Shown here: positions 26,820 to 34,144 of the stretch, one piece after another | How the letters are laid out: every line of letters starts with the position of its first letter | Position numbering within the stretch: the stretch's first letter is position 1 | Source: DATFVJ01 sp963851085 | Lineage (GTDB): Bacteria; Actinomycetota; Actinomycetes; Streptosporangiales; Streptosporangiaceae | DNA: 64,000 bases | Reading direction: 5' to 3' | Assembly: GCA_963851085.1 (NCBI GenBank) | Contig: CAWKNX010000011.1 | Span: forward strand, 62,001 to 126,000 | Translations under genes and position numbers: made by a program | The notes under the pieces: generated by a model | What the model saw: only the letters and a program-made list of their open reading frames with translations | What the model was told of the DNA's origin: nothing | Databases searched by the model: none

Positions 26820-26867
26820 ATGGACGTGGCGTTGCTGTGCCTATAGGAACAGCGACGCCACATCCAT
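26820..26867. repeat. 48-bp imperfect palindrome inside the mycofactocin operon
   Basis: Arms ATGGACGTGGCGTTGCTGT and ACAGCGACGCCACATCCAT (17 of 19 pairs) flank GCCTATAGGA, whose centre is also palindromic. It lies between the OYE1 stop (26892) and the FixB-like start (26716), so the transcript would contain a long hairpin there. It could be a partial terminator or an RNA processing site. Confidence 0.65.
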
Positions 26868-26891
26868 CGCGGCGCGAGCCTGGTGCGGCAC

Positions 26892-28880
26892 TCACAGCAG
26901 GGCTCCTACCCGGTCGCCGTCGATGACCGCGGCGTGGGCCCGGCGCGGCGCCAGGCAGTCCCCGACCCGGTGCACCTCGATACCGCCACCGGAGCGCCCG
27001 AGCTCCCCGAGGACCAGTTCCTTCACGTCGAAATACAGCTCGTCGGCAGGCGCCTGCTGCACCGCGAGCACCACCCAGTCGACAAGCCGCTGCCCTGGCG
27101 CACCGGTGGCAAGGTGCTGCGTGGTCACCCCACCTGGCACGACGCCTGCGATCATGGTGTCGGTCGTCTGCGCGATCCCTTTCCTGGTGGCCCGCAGCCA
27201 CCACGTCTCCATGTCCAGAGTGATCCCGAGGTCCTGCCCGGCCACCATGCCGCTGGTCACGAGCTCGACCTCGCAGCCGCGGTCGGCGAGCGCCTCGGCG
27301 GTGCCCGTGGCCTGATGGAACCCGAGATCGTCCACGACGAGGACGCGGCCCTGCGGATGTGCGGAGCCGTCAAGCACATCCCTGACGTCGCAGATCGCGG
27401 GAGCCGTCACCGGCAGGCAGTGCGCCCAGTAAGGCCGGTCCGGCCGTGCGCCGGTCGCCACGATGACCACGTCTGGCCGCTCGGCGCGCACGGCGGCGAC
27501 ATCGACAGTGACGCCGGTCCTGATCGCGACCCCGGCTCGCCTGCACTCCGCGATCTGATTCCTGATGAGGTCACCGAACTCGGCCCGCCCGGGCACCCGC
27601 GCGGCGATCCGCACCTGCCCGCCCAGGTCGTCGTCGCGTTCGTTCACGGTGACGTCATGGCCGCGCCGCGCCGCGCTGATGGCCGCCTGAAGTCCGCCGG
27701 GCCCGCCGCCTGCGACCATGACCCGGCGCGGCCTGCCGGCCTGCCGGGGCAGCGGCACGGCCTCGCGCCCCGCGCGCGGGTTCTCGATGCAGCCGAGCCA
27801 GCGGCCCAGGCCCATGCGCCCCACGCATTCCTGGTTGCACGAAAGGCACAGCCGGATGTCCTCGGCGCGGCCGGCGCGCGCCTTGGCGGCGAAATCGGGA
27901 TCCGCGATCTGCCCGCGGACGACGCCGATGAGATCGGCATGCCCCTCCGCCAGCGCGCGGTCAGCCTGGACGGGGTCCTTGAACCGCCCGACCCCGACGA
28001 CAGGCAGCCGGACGGTCTTCCGCAGCGCGGACGGGATGAACAGGGCATAACCTGGCGGGACGGCCATCGACGCCTCGATCATGTAGAGGCTCGAGGTGGC
28101 AACACCGATCGAGGTGTTGATGTAGTCGACGTGGCCGGTGTCCTCGGCCATCTTCGCGACCTCTGTCGCCTGGTCCAGGGTGATGCCACCGGCCATGAGC
28201 TCGTCGCCGCACAGCCGCACCCCAAGCGCCATGCCCGTGCCGATCTCCGCCCGTACCGCGGCGAGAACCTCCAGCAGGAAACGGGCCCGGTTCGCGAGTG
28301 GCCCGCCGTAGGAATCGCTGCGGTGATTCGTCGCCGCGGACAGGAAGCCACGGACGATCGAGGAGTGCGAGCACTGGAGCTCCACACCGTCGAAGCCGCC
28401 TTGCCGGCAGTGGCGGGCGACCGTCGCGTAGCCCTCGATGATCTCGCGGATCTCCGCGTGCGTGACGGGCTTGGGCACCTCGCGGAACATCGGGTCGGGC
28501 ACCGGCGAAGGCGCCCACACAGGCAGCCGGGAGTACATGCCGCTCGCCTGCCCGCCGTTGTGGTTGAGCTGGGCGAATATCGGCGTACCGTGCCGATGCA
28601 CGGCGTCGGTGATGCGCCGGTAGCCAGGCACGACACCGGGATCGAATCCGTGGATCAGCTTCTCGTACGGCCAGTCGGTCGGATGGGTCGAATGCTCTTC
28701 CGTGATGATCAGCCCGGCGCCGCCCCTGGCGCGTGCGGCGTAGTAGGCGGCGTGCTGCGGGCTGGGCCTGCCATCGCGCGCGTAGTTGGTGAGGTGCGCG
28801 CAGAACACGATGCGGTTGCGCACGACGACCGGCCCGAGCCGCAGGGGCCGCAGCAGGTACTCATAGCGGGACCGGGTCAT
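26892..28880 (-). CDS. FadH/OYE-family oxidoreductase 1, mycofactocin-associated
   Basis: A 662-residue protein of the 2,4-dienoyl-CoA reductase type: an N-terminal FMN TIM barrel (RIVFCAHLTNYARDG, FAQLNHNGGQ, GVELQCSHSSIVRGF), a [4Fe-4S] site CLSCNQECVGRMGLGRWLGC (about 345-364), and two C-terminal Rossmann domains (VMVAGGGPGGLQAAI for FAD, RVLVVDDLG for NAD(P)). It matches the NCBI class of mycofactocin-system OYE enzymes. The start overlaps the second OYE gene stop by four bases. The reaction is unproven: reduction of an activated alkene, demethylation or re-oxidation of a carrier are all possible. Confidence 0.88.
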   Translation of the reverse strand: MTRSRYEYLLRPLRLGPVVVRNRIVFCAHLTNYARDGRPSPQHAAYYAARARGGAGLIITEEHSTHPTDWPYEKLIHGFDPGVVPGYRRITDAVHRHGTPIFAQLNHNGGQASGMYSRLPVWAPSPVPDPMFREVPKPVTHAEIREIIEGYATVARHCRQGGFDGVELQCSHSSIVRGFLSAATNHRSDSYGGPLANRARFLLEVLAAVRAEIGTGMALGVRLCGDELMAGGITLDQATEVAKMAEDTGHVDYINTSIGVATSSLYMIEASMAVPPGYALFIPSALRKTVRLPVVGVGRFKDPVQADRALAEGHADLIGVVRGQIADPDFAAKARAGRAEDIRLCLSCNQECVGRMGLGRWLGCIENPRAGREAVPLPRQAGRPRRVMVAGGGPGGLQAAISAARRGHDVTVNERDDDLGGQVRIAARVPGRAEFGDLIRNQIAECRRAGVAIRTGVTVDVAAVRAERPDVVIVATGARPDRPYWAHCLPVTAPAICDVRDVLDGSAHPQGRVLVVDDLGFHQATGTAEALADRGCEVELVTSGMVAGQDLGITLDMETWWLRATRKGIAQTTDTMIAGVVPGGVTTQHLATGAPGQRLVDWVVLAVQQAPADELYFDVKELVLGELGRSGGGIEVHRVGDCLAPRRAHAAVIDGDRVGALL

Positions 28881-31564
28881 CGCGCTGCGCTGGCCGCTCG
28901 AGTTCGTTCCGCCCGCCCGAGCCCGAGCGCGGCTCGCCGGCCTTCGAGGACTGCCTGGTAGATCGTTCGCGGCGCCACCGCGTCGCCGACCAGCACGCCC
29001 GCGGGTGCATCGGCGCCGTCGGTGCCGCCGAACGCGGCGGGCAGGCGCGGCCCGGCGTCGACCACGAGCGCCGCGGGAACGACCCGCACGTCACCGCAGA
29101 ACACGTCCTCCACCTCGGCTGTTCCCTCGCCGACCCGGCGCAGCACACAGCGGCGCACCAGCGTGACGCCCGCGGATTGCAGCCGCACGTTGGCTGCCAC
29201 GAGATCACCGGAGAGCGCGAGCTGCTGCCCGGCGATCTGGTCGGGAAAGGCGAGCGCGGTGGGCCCCCGCGGAGCGAGCAGTTCGGCGATCGACACGCCG
29301 ATCGGGCCCCCGATCGGGTCCCACACCAGGACCGGACCGGCTGGCGGCTCGCCGCCCGCGGCAAGCCGCGCGAGGAAAGCCCGTGCGGATACCACCTGGC
29401 CGCCCGCGGCGACCTCGTAGGCGGGCTCACCGTCGCGGCCGCCGGTCGCGACGACGACCGGGCCCTGGTGCGCGGCCGCTTCCCCGGGACTGACCCGGTG
29501 CCCCAGGTCGATCTCGACGCCGAGGCGGCGGCATTCGCCGTCAAGCCACGCGGTGAGCGCGGCCAGGTTCGCCCTGCCGGGCGCGGCCGACGCGGCGGCG
29601 ACGGCGCCGCCGACCCGGTCCGACGCCTCGGCGAGCCTGACACGGTGGCCGCGGGTGGCGGCGACGCGGGCCGCCTCGAGCCCGGCCGGGCCGCCGCCGA
29701 TGACAAGCACGCCGCCGGCCTGGCCGACGGTGCGGTGGCGGGCGCTCACCGGCTCGCCTGGCTGCGCAGCCAGGGATGCGGACCGCGAACCGGCACCGGA
29801 ATGATCCTTAACGGCTGCGTGGGCCGAGCCGTCCGCTGGTCTGCGGGGGGATCCCGGGGGGTCGTCCCTCCGGGGCAAGACAGTCTTAACGGCTGCGTGG
29901 GCCGAGCCGTCCGCTGGTCTGCGGGGGGATCCCGGGGGGTCGTCCCTCCGGGGCAAGACAGTCTTAACGGCTGCGTGGGCCGAGCCGTCCGCTGGTCTGC
30001 GGGGGGATCCCGGGGGGTCGTCCCCCCGGGGCAAGACAGTCTTAACGGCTGCGTGGGCCGAGCCGTCCGCTGGTCTGCGGGGGGATCCCGGGGGGTCGTC
30101 CCCCCGAGGCAAGACAGTCTTATCGGCTGCAGGGATGAGGTCACCGCCGGCCGCCTGTGCGCCATCGTCTGTGCCTGCGCCGCCGTCCGTGCCTGGACCG
30201 CCGGCCGCCTGTGCGCCATCGTCTGTGCCTGCGCCGCCGTCCGTGCCTGGACCGCCGCCCTCTGTGCCTGCGCCGCCGTCCGTGCCTGGACCGCCGGCCG
30301 CCTGTGCGCCATCGTCTGTGCCTGCGCCGCCGTCCGTGCCTGGACCGCCGGCCGCCTGTGCGCCGCCCTCTGTGCCTGCGCCGCCGTCCGTGTGTGCGCC
30401 GCCATCCGTGCCCGCGCCACCGCTCGTGTCTGCGCCGCCGGGTGAGCCGGCCCGGCCGCCCGCATCCCCCACAACCTCGTCGTGTGTCTCGTGGCCAGAC
30501 CTCGGGTCGGCGACGCAGCTCACGACCGGGTTGCGGATATCGAGGACCTGGCACGCCTGATTGCACAGGATGCACGGACGCGGCGGCTCTCCTGTGGCGA
30601 TCTTGCGGCCGAGTTCCGCGTCCGCGATCTGGGCCCTGGTCATTTCGACGCCGTCGCAGCTGCCATCGGCGAGCGCCTGCTCGGCCATGGCGGGATCGAT
30701 GATCGATCCCTGCGCGAAGACGGGGGCGGCGCCGTCGACGGCGGCGCGGATACCGTGCGCGAGCGCCAGGTTGAATCCCGGTGCGGTATGCGAGTCGGGC
30801 CTGGTGGCGGCGGCTGAGTAGATGGAGCCGCGCACGACGACCAGGTAGTCGACCAGGGGCGCGAAGGTAGCCGCGATCGGCGCGGCCTGCTCGGGCGTGA
30901 TGCCCGCCCATGGGGCGAGTTCGTCGCACGACAGCCGCAGCCCCAGGATCGCGCCGCCGGCCGCCTGCCTGACGGTGTCGAGCACCTCACGAGCGAAACG
31001 CAGCCGGTCGGTGCCGTAACCGTCGGTGCGCGTGTTGGTCAGGCCGGAAAGGAACTGCCGGACGAGGCTGTGCTGACCGGCGTTGACCTCGACTCCCGCG
31101 AGACCCGCGGCCACCGCGAGGCGCGCGGCGCCTGCGAAGCCGTCGATCACCGCCGCGATGTCTTCGGTCTCCATGACCTTGGGCATCTCGCGGGTGTTGA
31201 CCTCGGGGACGCCGGAGGGCGCCCACAACTCCCGCTGGCTGTAGGCGGAGCTGCCCTGCCCGCCGAAATGGCCGATGGAGGCGAGGACGACCGACCCGTA
31301 GGGCGCGCAGGCGGCCGCGATTTCTGCCCAGCCGGGGCGGCAGTGCGCGGCAATCGGTGCACGCTCATATGGCCAGTCGGACTCGTGGACAGACGCGGTC
31401 TCTGTGACGATGATTCCGGCGCCGCCGGCCGCGCGCCGCGCGTAGTACGCGACGTGCCGGCCGGAGAAACCGCGGTCGGTGCCGAGGTTCGTCACGTGCG
31501 GCCCGAACATCAGCCGGCTGGGCGCCGTCGCGGGTCCGAGCGGCACGGGCCGCAGCAACCTCAC
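28877..31564 (-). CDS. FadH/OYE-family oxidoreductase 2 with minisatellite-expanded linker
   Basis: An 895-residue paralogue of the downstream gene. The FMN barrel (about 1-330) contains FGPHVTNLGTDRG, IGHFGGQG and GVEVNAGQHSLVRQFL. Its iron-sulfur site is CILCNQACQVLDIRNPVVSC, and the C-terminal FAD domain begins VLVIGGGPAGLEAARV. Between the two lies about 240 residues of repeats: Gly/Thr/Asp-rich units (DNA 30135-30445), then four units of 26 residues (DNA 29807-30118). Without them the size would match OYE1. The frame survives because unit lengths are multiples of three. The start overlaps the mftC stop. Confidence 0.88.
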   Translation of the reverse strand: MRLLRPVPLGPATAPSRLMFGPHVTNLGTDRGFSGRHVAYYARRAAGGAGIIVTETASVHESDWPYERAPIAAHCRPGWAEIAAACAPYGSVVLASIGHFGGQGSSAYSQRELWAPSGVPEVNTREMPKVMETEDIAAVIDGFAGAARLAVAAGLAGVEVNAGQHSLVRQFLSGLTNTRTDGYGTDRLRFAREVLDTVRQAAGGAILGLRLSCDELAPWAGITPEQAAPIAATFAPLVDYLVVVRGSIYSAAATRPDSHTAPGFNLALAHGIRAAVDGAAPVFAQGSIIDPAMAEQALADGSCDGVEMTRAQIADAELGRKIATGEPPRPCILCNQACQVLDIRNPVVSCVADPRSGHETHDEVVGDAGGRAGSPGGADTSGGAGTDGGAHTDGGAGTEGGAQAAGGPGTDGGAGTDDGAQAAGGPGTDGGAGTEGGGPGTDGGAGTDDGAQAAGGPGTDGGAGTDDGAQAAGGDLIPAADKTVLPRGDDPPGSPRRPADGSAHAAVKTVLPRGDDPPGSPRRPADGSAHAAVKTVLPRRDDPPGSPRRPADGSAHAAVKTVLPRRDDPPGSPRRPADGSAHAAVKDHSGAGSRSASLAAQPGEPVSARHRTVGQAGGVLVIGGGPAGLEAARVAATRGHRVRLAEASDRVGGAVAAASAAPGRANLAALTAWLDGECRRLGVEIDLGHRVSPGEAAAHQGPVVVATGGRDGEPAYEVAAGGQVVSARAFLARLAAGGEPPAGPVLVWDPIGGPIGVSIAELLAPRGPTALAFPDQIAGQQLALSGDLVAANVRLQSAGVTLVRRCVLRRVGEGTAEVEDVFCGDVRVVPAALVVDAGPRLPAAFGGTDGADAPAGVLVGDAVAPRTIYQAVLEGRRAALGLGRAERTRAASAAR
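29807..30118 (-). repeat. 78-bp x 4 coding minisatellite
   Basis: Four units start at 29807, 29885, 29963 and 30041, with a partial fifth at 30119. Each begins CTTAACGGCTGCGTGGGCCG on the plus strand and differs by only one or two bases. Each encodes 26 residues such as TVLPRGDDPPGSPRRPADG on the minus strand, so copy number changes leave the OYE2 frame intact. Confidence 0.95.
30135..30445 (-). repeat. Imperfect 54-bp coding repeats (Gly/Thr/Asp/Ala-rich)
   Basis: About four full and several partial units encoding GGPGTDGGAGTDDGAQAA on the minus strand, with variants lacking parts of the unit. They directly adjoin the 78-bp array and complete the extended inter-domain linker of OYE2. Confidence 0.85.
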
Positions 31565-32799
31565 CCGCGCCGTCCGAGCGTGACGAACACGGGCTCGCGG
31601 CTCGCCGCGTGGGCCGACCTCGTTTTCGAGTGGCCCGGCCCGGGGTGCGGCACCACCACGGGTTCAAGCCGCAGCGCCTGCAGCGCCGTCTCGCCGTGCC
31701 CAAGCACGCACTCGGGGTCGGGGCCGTCCAGTGGCAGGCCGGTGAAGAACTTGCTCGCCATGCAGCCGCCGCGGCAGGCGTCGTAGCTGCCGCAGGACGA
31801 ACAGGCGCCCGCGGAGCCAGGCTCACGCAGACTGGTGAACAACTCCGATTCGCGCCAAACCCTGGTAAACCCAGTGAAACCGCCTTCGCCGCGCACCGAT
31901 CCCGCGCGGAACTGCTCGTGCAGGACGAATGGGCATGCGTACACGTCGCCGATCGGGTCGATCAAGCAGACGACCCGCCCCGCACCGCACAGGTTGAGCC
32001 CGGGCAGGGGTGCACCCAGAGCGGACAGATGGAAGAACGAGTCGCCAGTGAGTACGTCCGGCCGGTCGAGCAGCCACGCATGCAGTTCTCGCTGCTGTTG
32101 CTGCGTCGGATGAAGCTCCGCCCAGGTATCGGCGCCGCGCCCGGCTGGCCGCAGCCTGGTCAGCCGCAACTGCGCGCCATAGGAGCCGGCCAGCCGTTCG
32201 AACGCGCCGAGCTGGCCGATGTTGTGCCGCGTGACCACTATGGAGATCTTGAATGGGCCAAATCCCGCCGCCGCGAGATTGTCCATCGCACGCCGCGCGG
32301 CCGCGTAGGAGCCCTTGCCGCGGACCGCGTCGTTGGTCGCAGGGTCGGCACCGTCGATACTGACCTGAACATCGAGGTAGTCCATTGCCGCCAGCCGCGT
32401 CGTGGCCGCTGGCGTCAGCATCGTGCCGTTGGTCGAGAACTTCACGCCCACGCCGCGTTGCACGGCGTATCCGATCAGCTCGAAGAAATCGGGGCGGATC
32501 ATCGGCTCGCCGCCGCCGATGTTGACGTAGAACACCTGGAGGTCGTGCAGTTCGTCGATGACGCGGCGCGCCTCGCCGGTCGTCAGCTCTCGCGGATCAC
32601 GGCGGCCCGACGAACTCAGGCAGTGGACGCATGCGAGGTTGCAGCCGTAGGTGAGCTCCCAGGTCAGGCAGATCGGCGCGGCCAGGCCGTGGGATAGGCG
32701 GTCGGTCAGTGCGGGCCGCACGGCGGCGCTGCCACCGCTGTCGGCACTGTTGTCGGCACCGCTGTCGGTAACGGTGACGGCGGCGAAATCAGCGGACAC
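31561..32799 (-). CDS. mftC: Mycofactocin radical SAM maturase MftC
   Basis: A 412-residue radical SAM/SPASM enzyme. The SAM cluster is CNLACVHC (Cys53, 57, 60), with GGGEP near residue 99. C-terminal SPASM cysteines are in CSSCGSYDACRGGC and PEC. In characterised systems MftC performs oxidative decarboxylation and then C-C crosslinking of the C-terminal Val-Tyr of MftA, presented by MftB. The start is GTG 32799, overlapping the mftB stop by 11 bases. The N-terminal 35 residues (Ser/Ala/Asp-rich) are probably flexible. Confidence 0.95.
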   Translation of the reverse strand: MSADFAAVTVTDSGADNSADSGGSAAVRPALTDRLSHGLAAPICLTWELTYGCNLACVHCLSSSGRRDPRELTTGEARRVIDELHDLQVFYVNIGGGEPMIRPDFFELIGYAVQRGVGVKFSTNGTMLTPAATTRLAAMDYLDVQVSIDGADPATNDAVRGKGSYAAARRAMDNLAAAGFGPFKISIVVTRHNIGQLGAFERLAGSYGAQLRLTRLRPAGRGADTWAELHPTQQQQRELHAWLLDRPDVLTGDSFFHLSALGAPLPGLNLCGAGRVVCLIDPIGDVYACPFVLHEQFRAGSVRGEGGFTGFTRVWRESELFTSLREPGSAGACSSCGSYDACRGGCMASKFFTGLPLDGPDPECVLGHGETALQALRLEPVVVPHPGPGHSKTRSAHAASREPVFVTLGRRG

Positions 32800-33052
32800 G
32801 GATCACCTCGGAGGTCAGCAGGCCGGCCAGTGCCCTCTCATAGGACACCTTGCCGCCTGCGGGTACGTGGGCGGCCAGCGCGTCGCGGGCGCTGGCGAAG
32901 TCCGCCAGGGTCTCGACAAGCTCGACGAGCGCCGGCGCCTTGAGGAACACGAGGCGGCGATTGCCGTAGTGGTAGGCCAGCCCGCCGAACTCCTCGCGCC
33001 GGATCGCCACCTGCGGGTGCTTCTCGTAGGCCTGGCCGGGATCGAATGCCAT
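32789..33052 (-). CDS. mftB: Mycofactocin precursor chaperone MftB (PqqD-like)
   Basis: An 87-residue RiPP recognition element. Recognisable features are FDPGQAYEKHPQVAIRREEF and GGLAYHYGNRRLVFLKAPAL, followed by the C-terminal helices LVELVETLADFASARDAL. It binds the MftA leader and hands it to MftC. ATG 33052 fits the family start and lies 16 bases after the mftA stop. The frame is open upstream through mftA but that stretch is antisense-like noise. Confidence 0.93.
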   Translation of the reverse strand: MAFDPGQAYEKHPQVAIRREEFGGLAYHYGNRRLVFLKAPALVELVETLADFASARDALAAHVPAGGKVSYERALAGLLTSEVIRVR

Positions 33053-33068
33053 GGTCAGGCGGCGCCTG

Positions 33069-33266
33069 TCAGTAGACGCCGCACATGCCGTCGATCGATA
33101 TCTCCTCGATGAGGAGTTCCTCGGTCTGGGCTGTGCCGTCGGCCATGCCCGCCTCCCCGGGCGTACGCGTGCCCTCGGCCATGCGCTTGCCGCCGGGCGT
33201 GCCCGTGCCCTCGGCCATGCCCGCGTCCTCGGCACGAATCATGGCCTGGCTGGTGTCGCTGCTCAC
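33069..33266 (-). CDS. mftA: Mycofactocin precursor peptide MftA (repeat-extended leader)
   Basis: A 65-residue peptide ending SIDGMCGVY, the invariant MftA core whose terminal Val-Tyr becomes mycofactocin. ELLIEEISIDGM before it is the MftB-binding segment. Usual length is about 30 residues. The excess is an imperfect 12-residue repeat, MAEGTGTPGGKR / MAEGTRTPGEAG / MADGTAQ. The start is GTG 33266 with GAGGAGG about 9 bases upstream. Each repeat contains an ATG, and the last one (33146) also has GGGGAGG 5 bases before it, so a 25-residue form could be made too. Confidence 0.92.
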   Translation of the reverse strand: MSSDTSQAMIRAEDAGMAEGTGTPGGKRMAEGTRTPGEAGMADGTAQTEELLIEEISIDGMCGVY

Positions 33267-33324
33267 CGTTGACCGCCTCCTCAGAGCTTCACTGCGCGGT
33301 CGCGGGTCTGGCAGGCGACGGCGC

Positions 33325-33365
33325 GGTGAGATATATGGTTACATATTGTGGCACTGAGTGCCATC
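33325..33365. promoter_or_regulatory. Putative mftA/mftR control region with short palindrome
   Basis: In the divergent gap between mftA and mftR, an AT-rich block ATATATGGTTACATATTG stands out against the GC-rich background and could include a -10 element. Directly beside it is the perfect palindrome TGGCACTGAGTGCCA (33349-33363), the size and symmetry of a TetR-type operator. MftR binding is inferred from position. Confidence 0.5.
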
Positions 33366-33460
33366 CTTCCCCGCGTTCTTCTGATCGGCTCGTGGGCCGG
33401 CGTACCCGCAGGTGACAGGCATACCAGCCGGATCCGTCGCGCCCGAGATGGCCGCGACAC

Positions 33461-34144
33461 GTGCCGGTGGCACCGGCGATCGAGGTGGCGATCACATTGG
33501 GAACGGCGCAGGCACCCGCGCCACCCGGCTGGCCGCGGCGCAAGCAGGCGACGCGCAAGCGACTGGAGGACACGTCGCTCCGGCTGTTCGCCGAGCAGGG
33601 CTTCGAGCGGACCACGGTGGACGATCTCGCGGCGGCTTCAGGTGTCGGGCGGCGGACCATCTTCAGATACTTTCCGTCCAAGAAGGACATCGTGTTCGGA
33701 GCGCTCGACGAACGGCTTCGCGTCCTGGCAGCGGAACTCGACGCCGGGCGCGCCGGCGGCCTGCCGCTGCTCGACATCATGCGTCGGGCGTTCCGCGTCA
33801 CGAGCAGCTATCAGTCATCCGAACGTGCCTCTCTCGCCGTGCGTATCCAGTTGATCGCCACGGTGCCGTCCCTCCAGGCACACGCGGCGCTGCGGTACCG
33901 GGCCTGGGAGGACACGGTGCGAGCGGCGGTGATCGCGTGCACCGGAGTTCACGGCGGTGTCTACGCCCGGGCCTGCGCCAAGGCCGTGGTGGCCGTGATG
34001 TGGGCGGCCTTCGAAACCTGGCGTGAGACGGGAGCGGGTGACGATCTGGTGCAGATCGTCGACGCCGCACTTGATGTCCTGGCCTTCGGTATCGCGGCTC
34101 CCCGGGCCGCGGCCAGCCCGGGAGGAGGGGGGACGGGTGCGTGA
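33461..34144 (+). CDS. mftR: TetR-family regulator, MftR-type
   Basis: A 227-residue TetR protein. The DNA-binding part is RKRLEDTSLRLFAEQGFERT, then TTVDDLAAASGVGRRTIFRY and FPSKKDIVF. The C-terminal domain is all-helical and Ala-rich. Its place, divergent from mftA and coupled to mftF, is that of MftR, which in Mycobacterium represses the cluster and responds to long-chain acyl-CoA. GTG 33461 is the earliest start; the helix-turn-helix begins about 28 residues in, so a later start is possible. Its stop lies 8 bases inside mftF. Confidence 0.87.
   Translation: MPVAPAIEVAITLGTAQAPAPPGWPRRKQATRKRLEDTSLRLFAEQGFERTTVDDLAAASGVGRRTIFRYFPSKKDIVFGALDERLRVLAAELDAGRAGGLPLLDIMRRAFRVTSSYQSSERASLAVRIQLIATVPSLQAHAALRYRAWEDTVRAAVIACTGVHGGVYARACAKAVVAVMWAAFETWRETGAGDDLVQIVDAALDVLAFGIAAPRAAASPGGGGTGA

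Noticed and set aside
26883..28961. A 692-codon plus-strand frame over the OYE1 gene
   Set aside because: Antisense of a gene with complete FMN, iron-sulfur and FAD motifs.
29807..30118. CRISPR array
   Set aside because: The 78-, 87- and 30-bp arrays have no unique spacers; they are pure tandem repeats, mostly in coding frames, and no cas gene is near.
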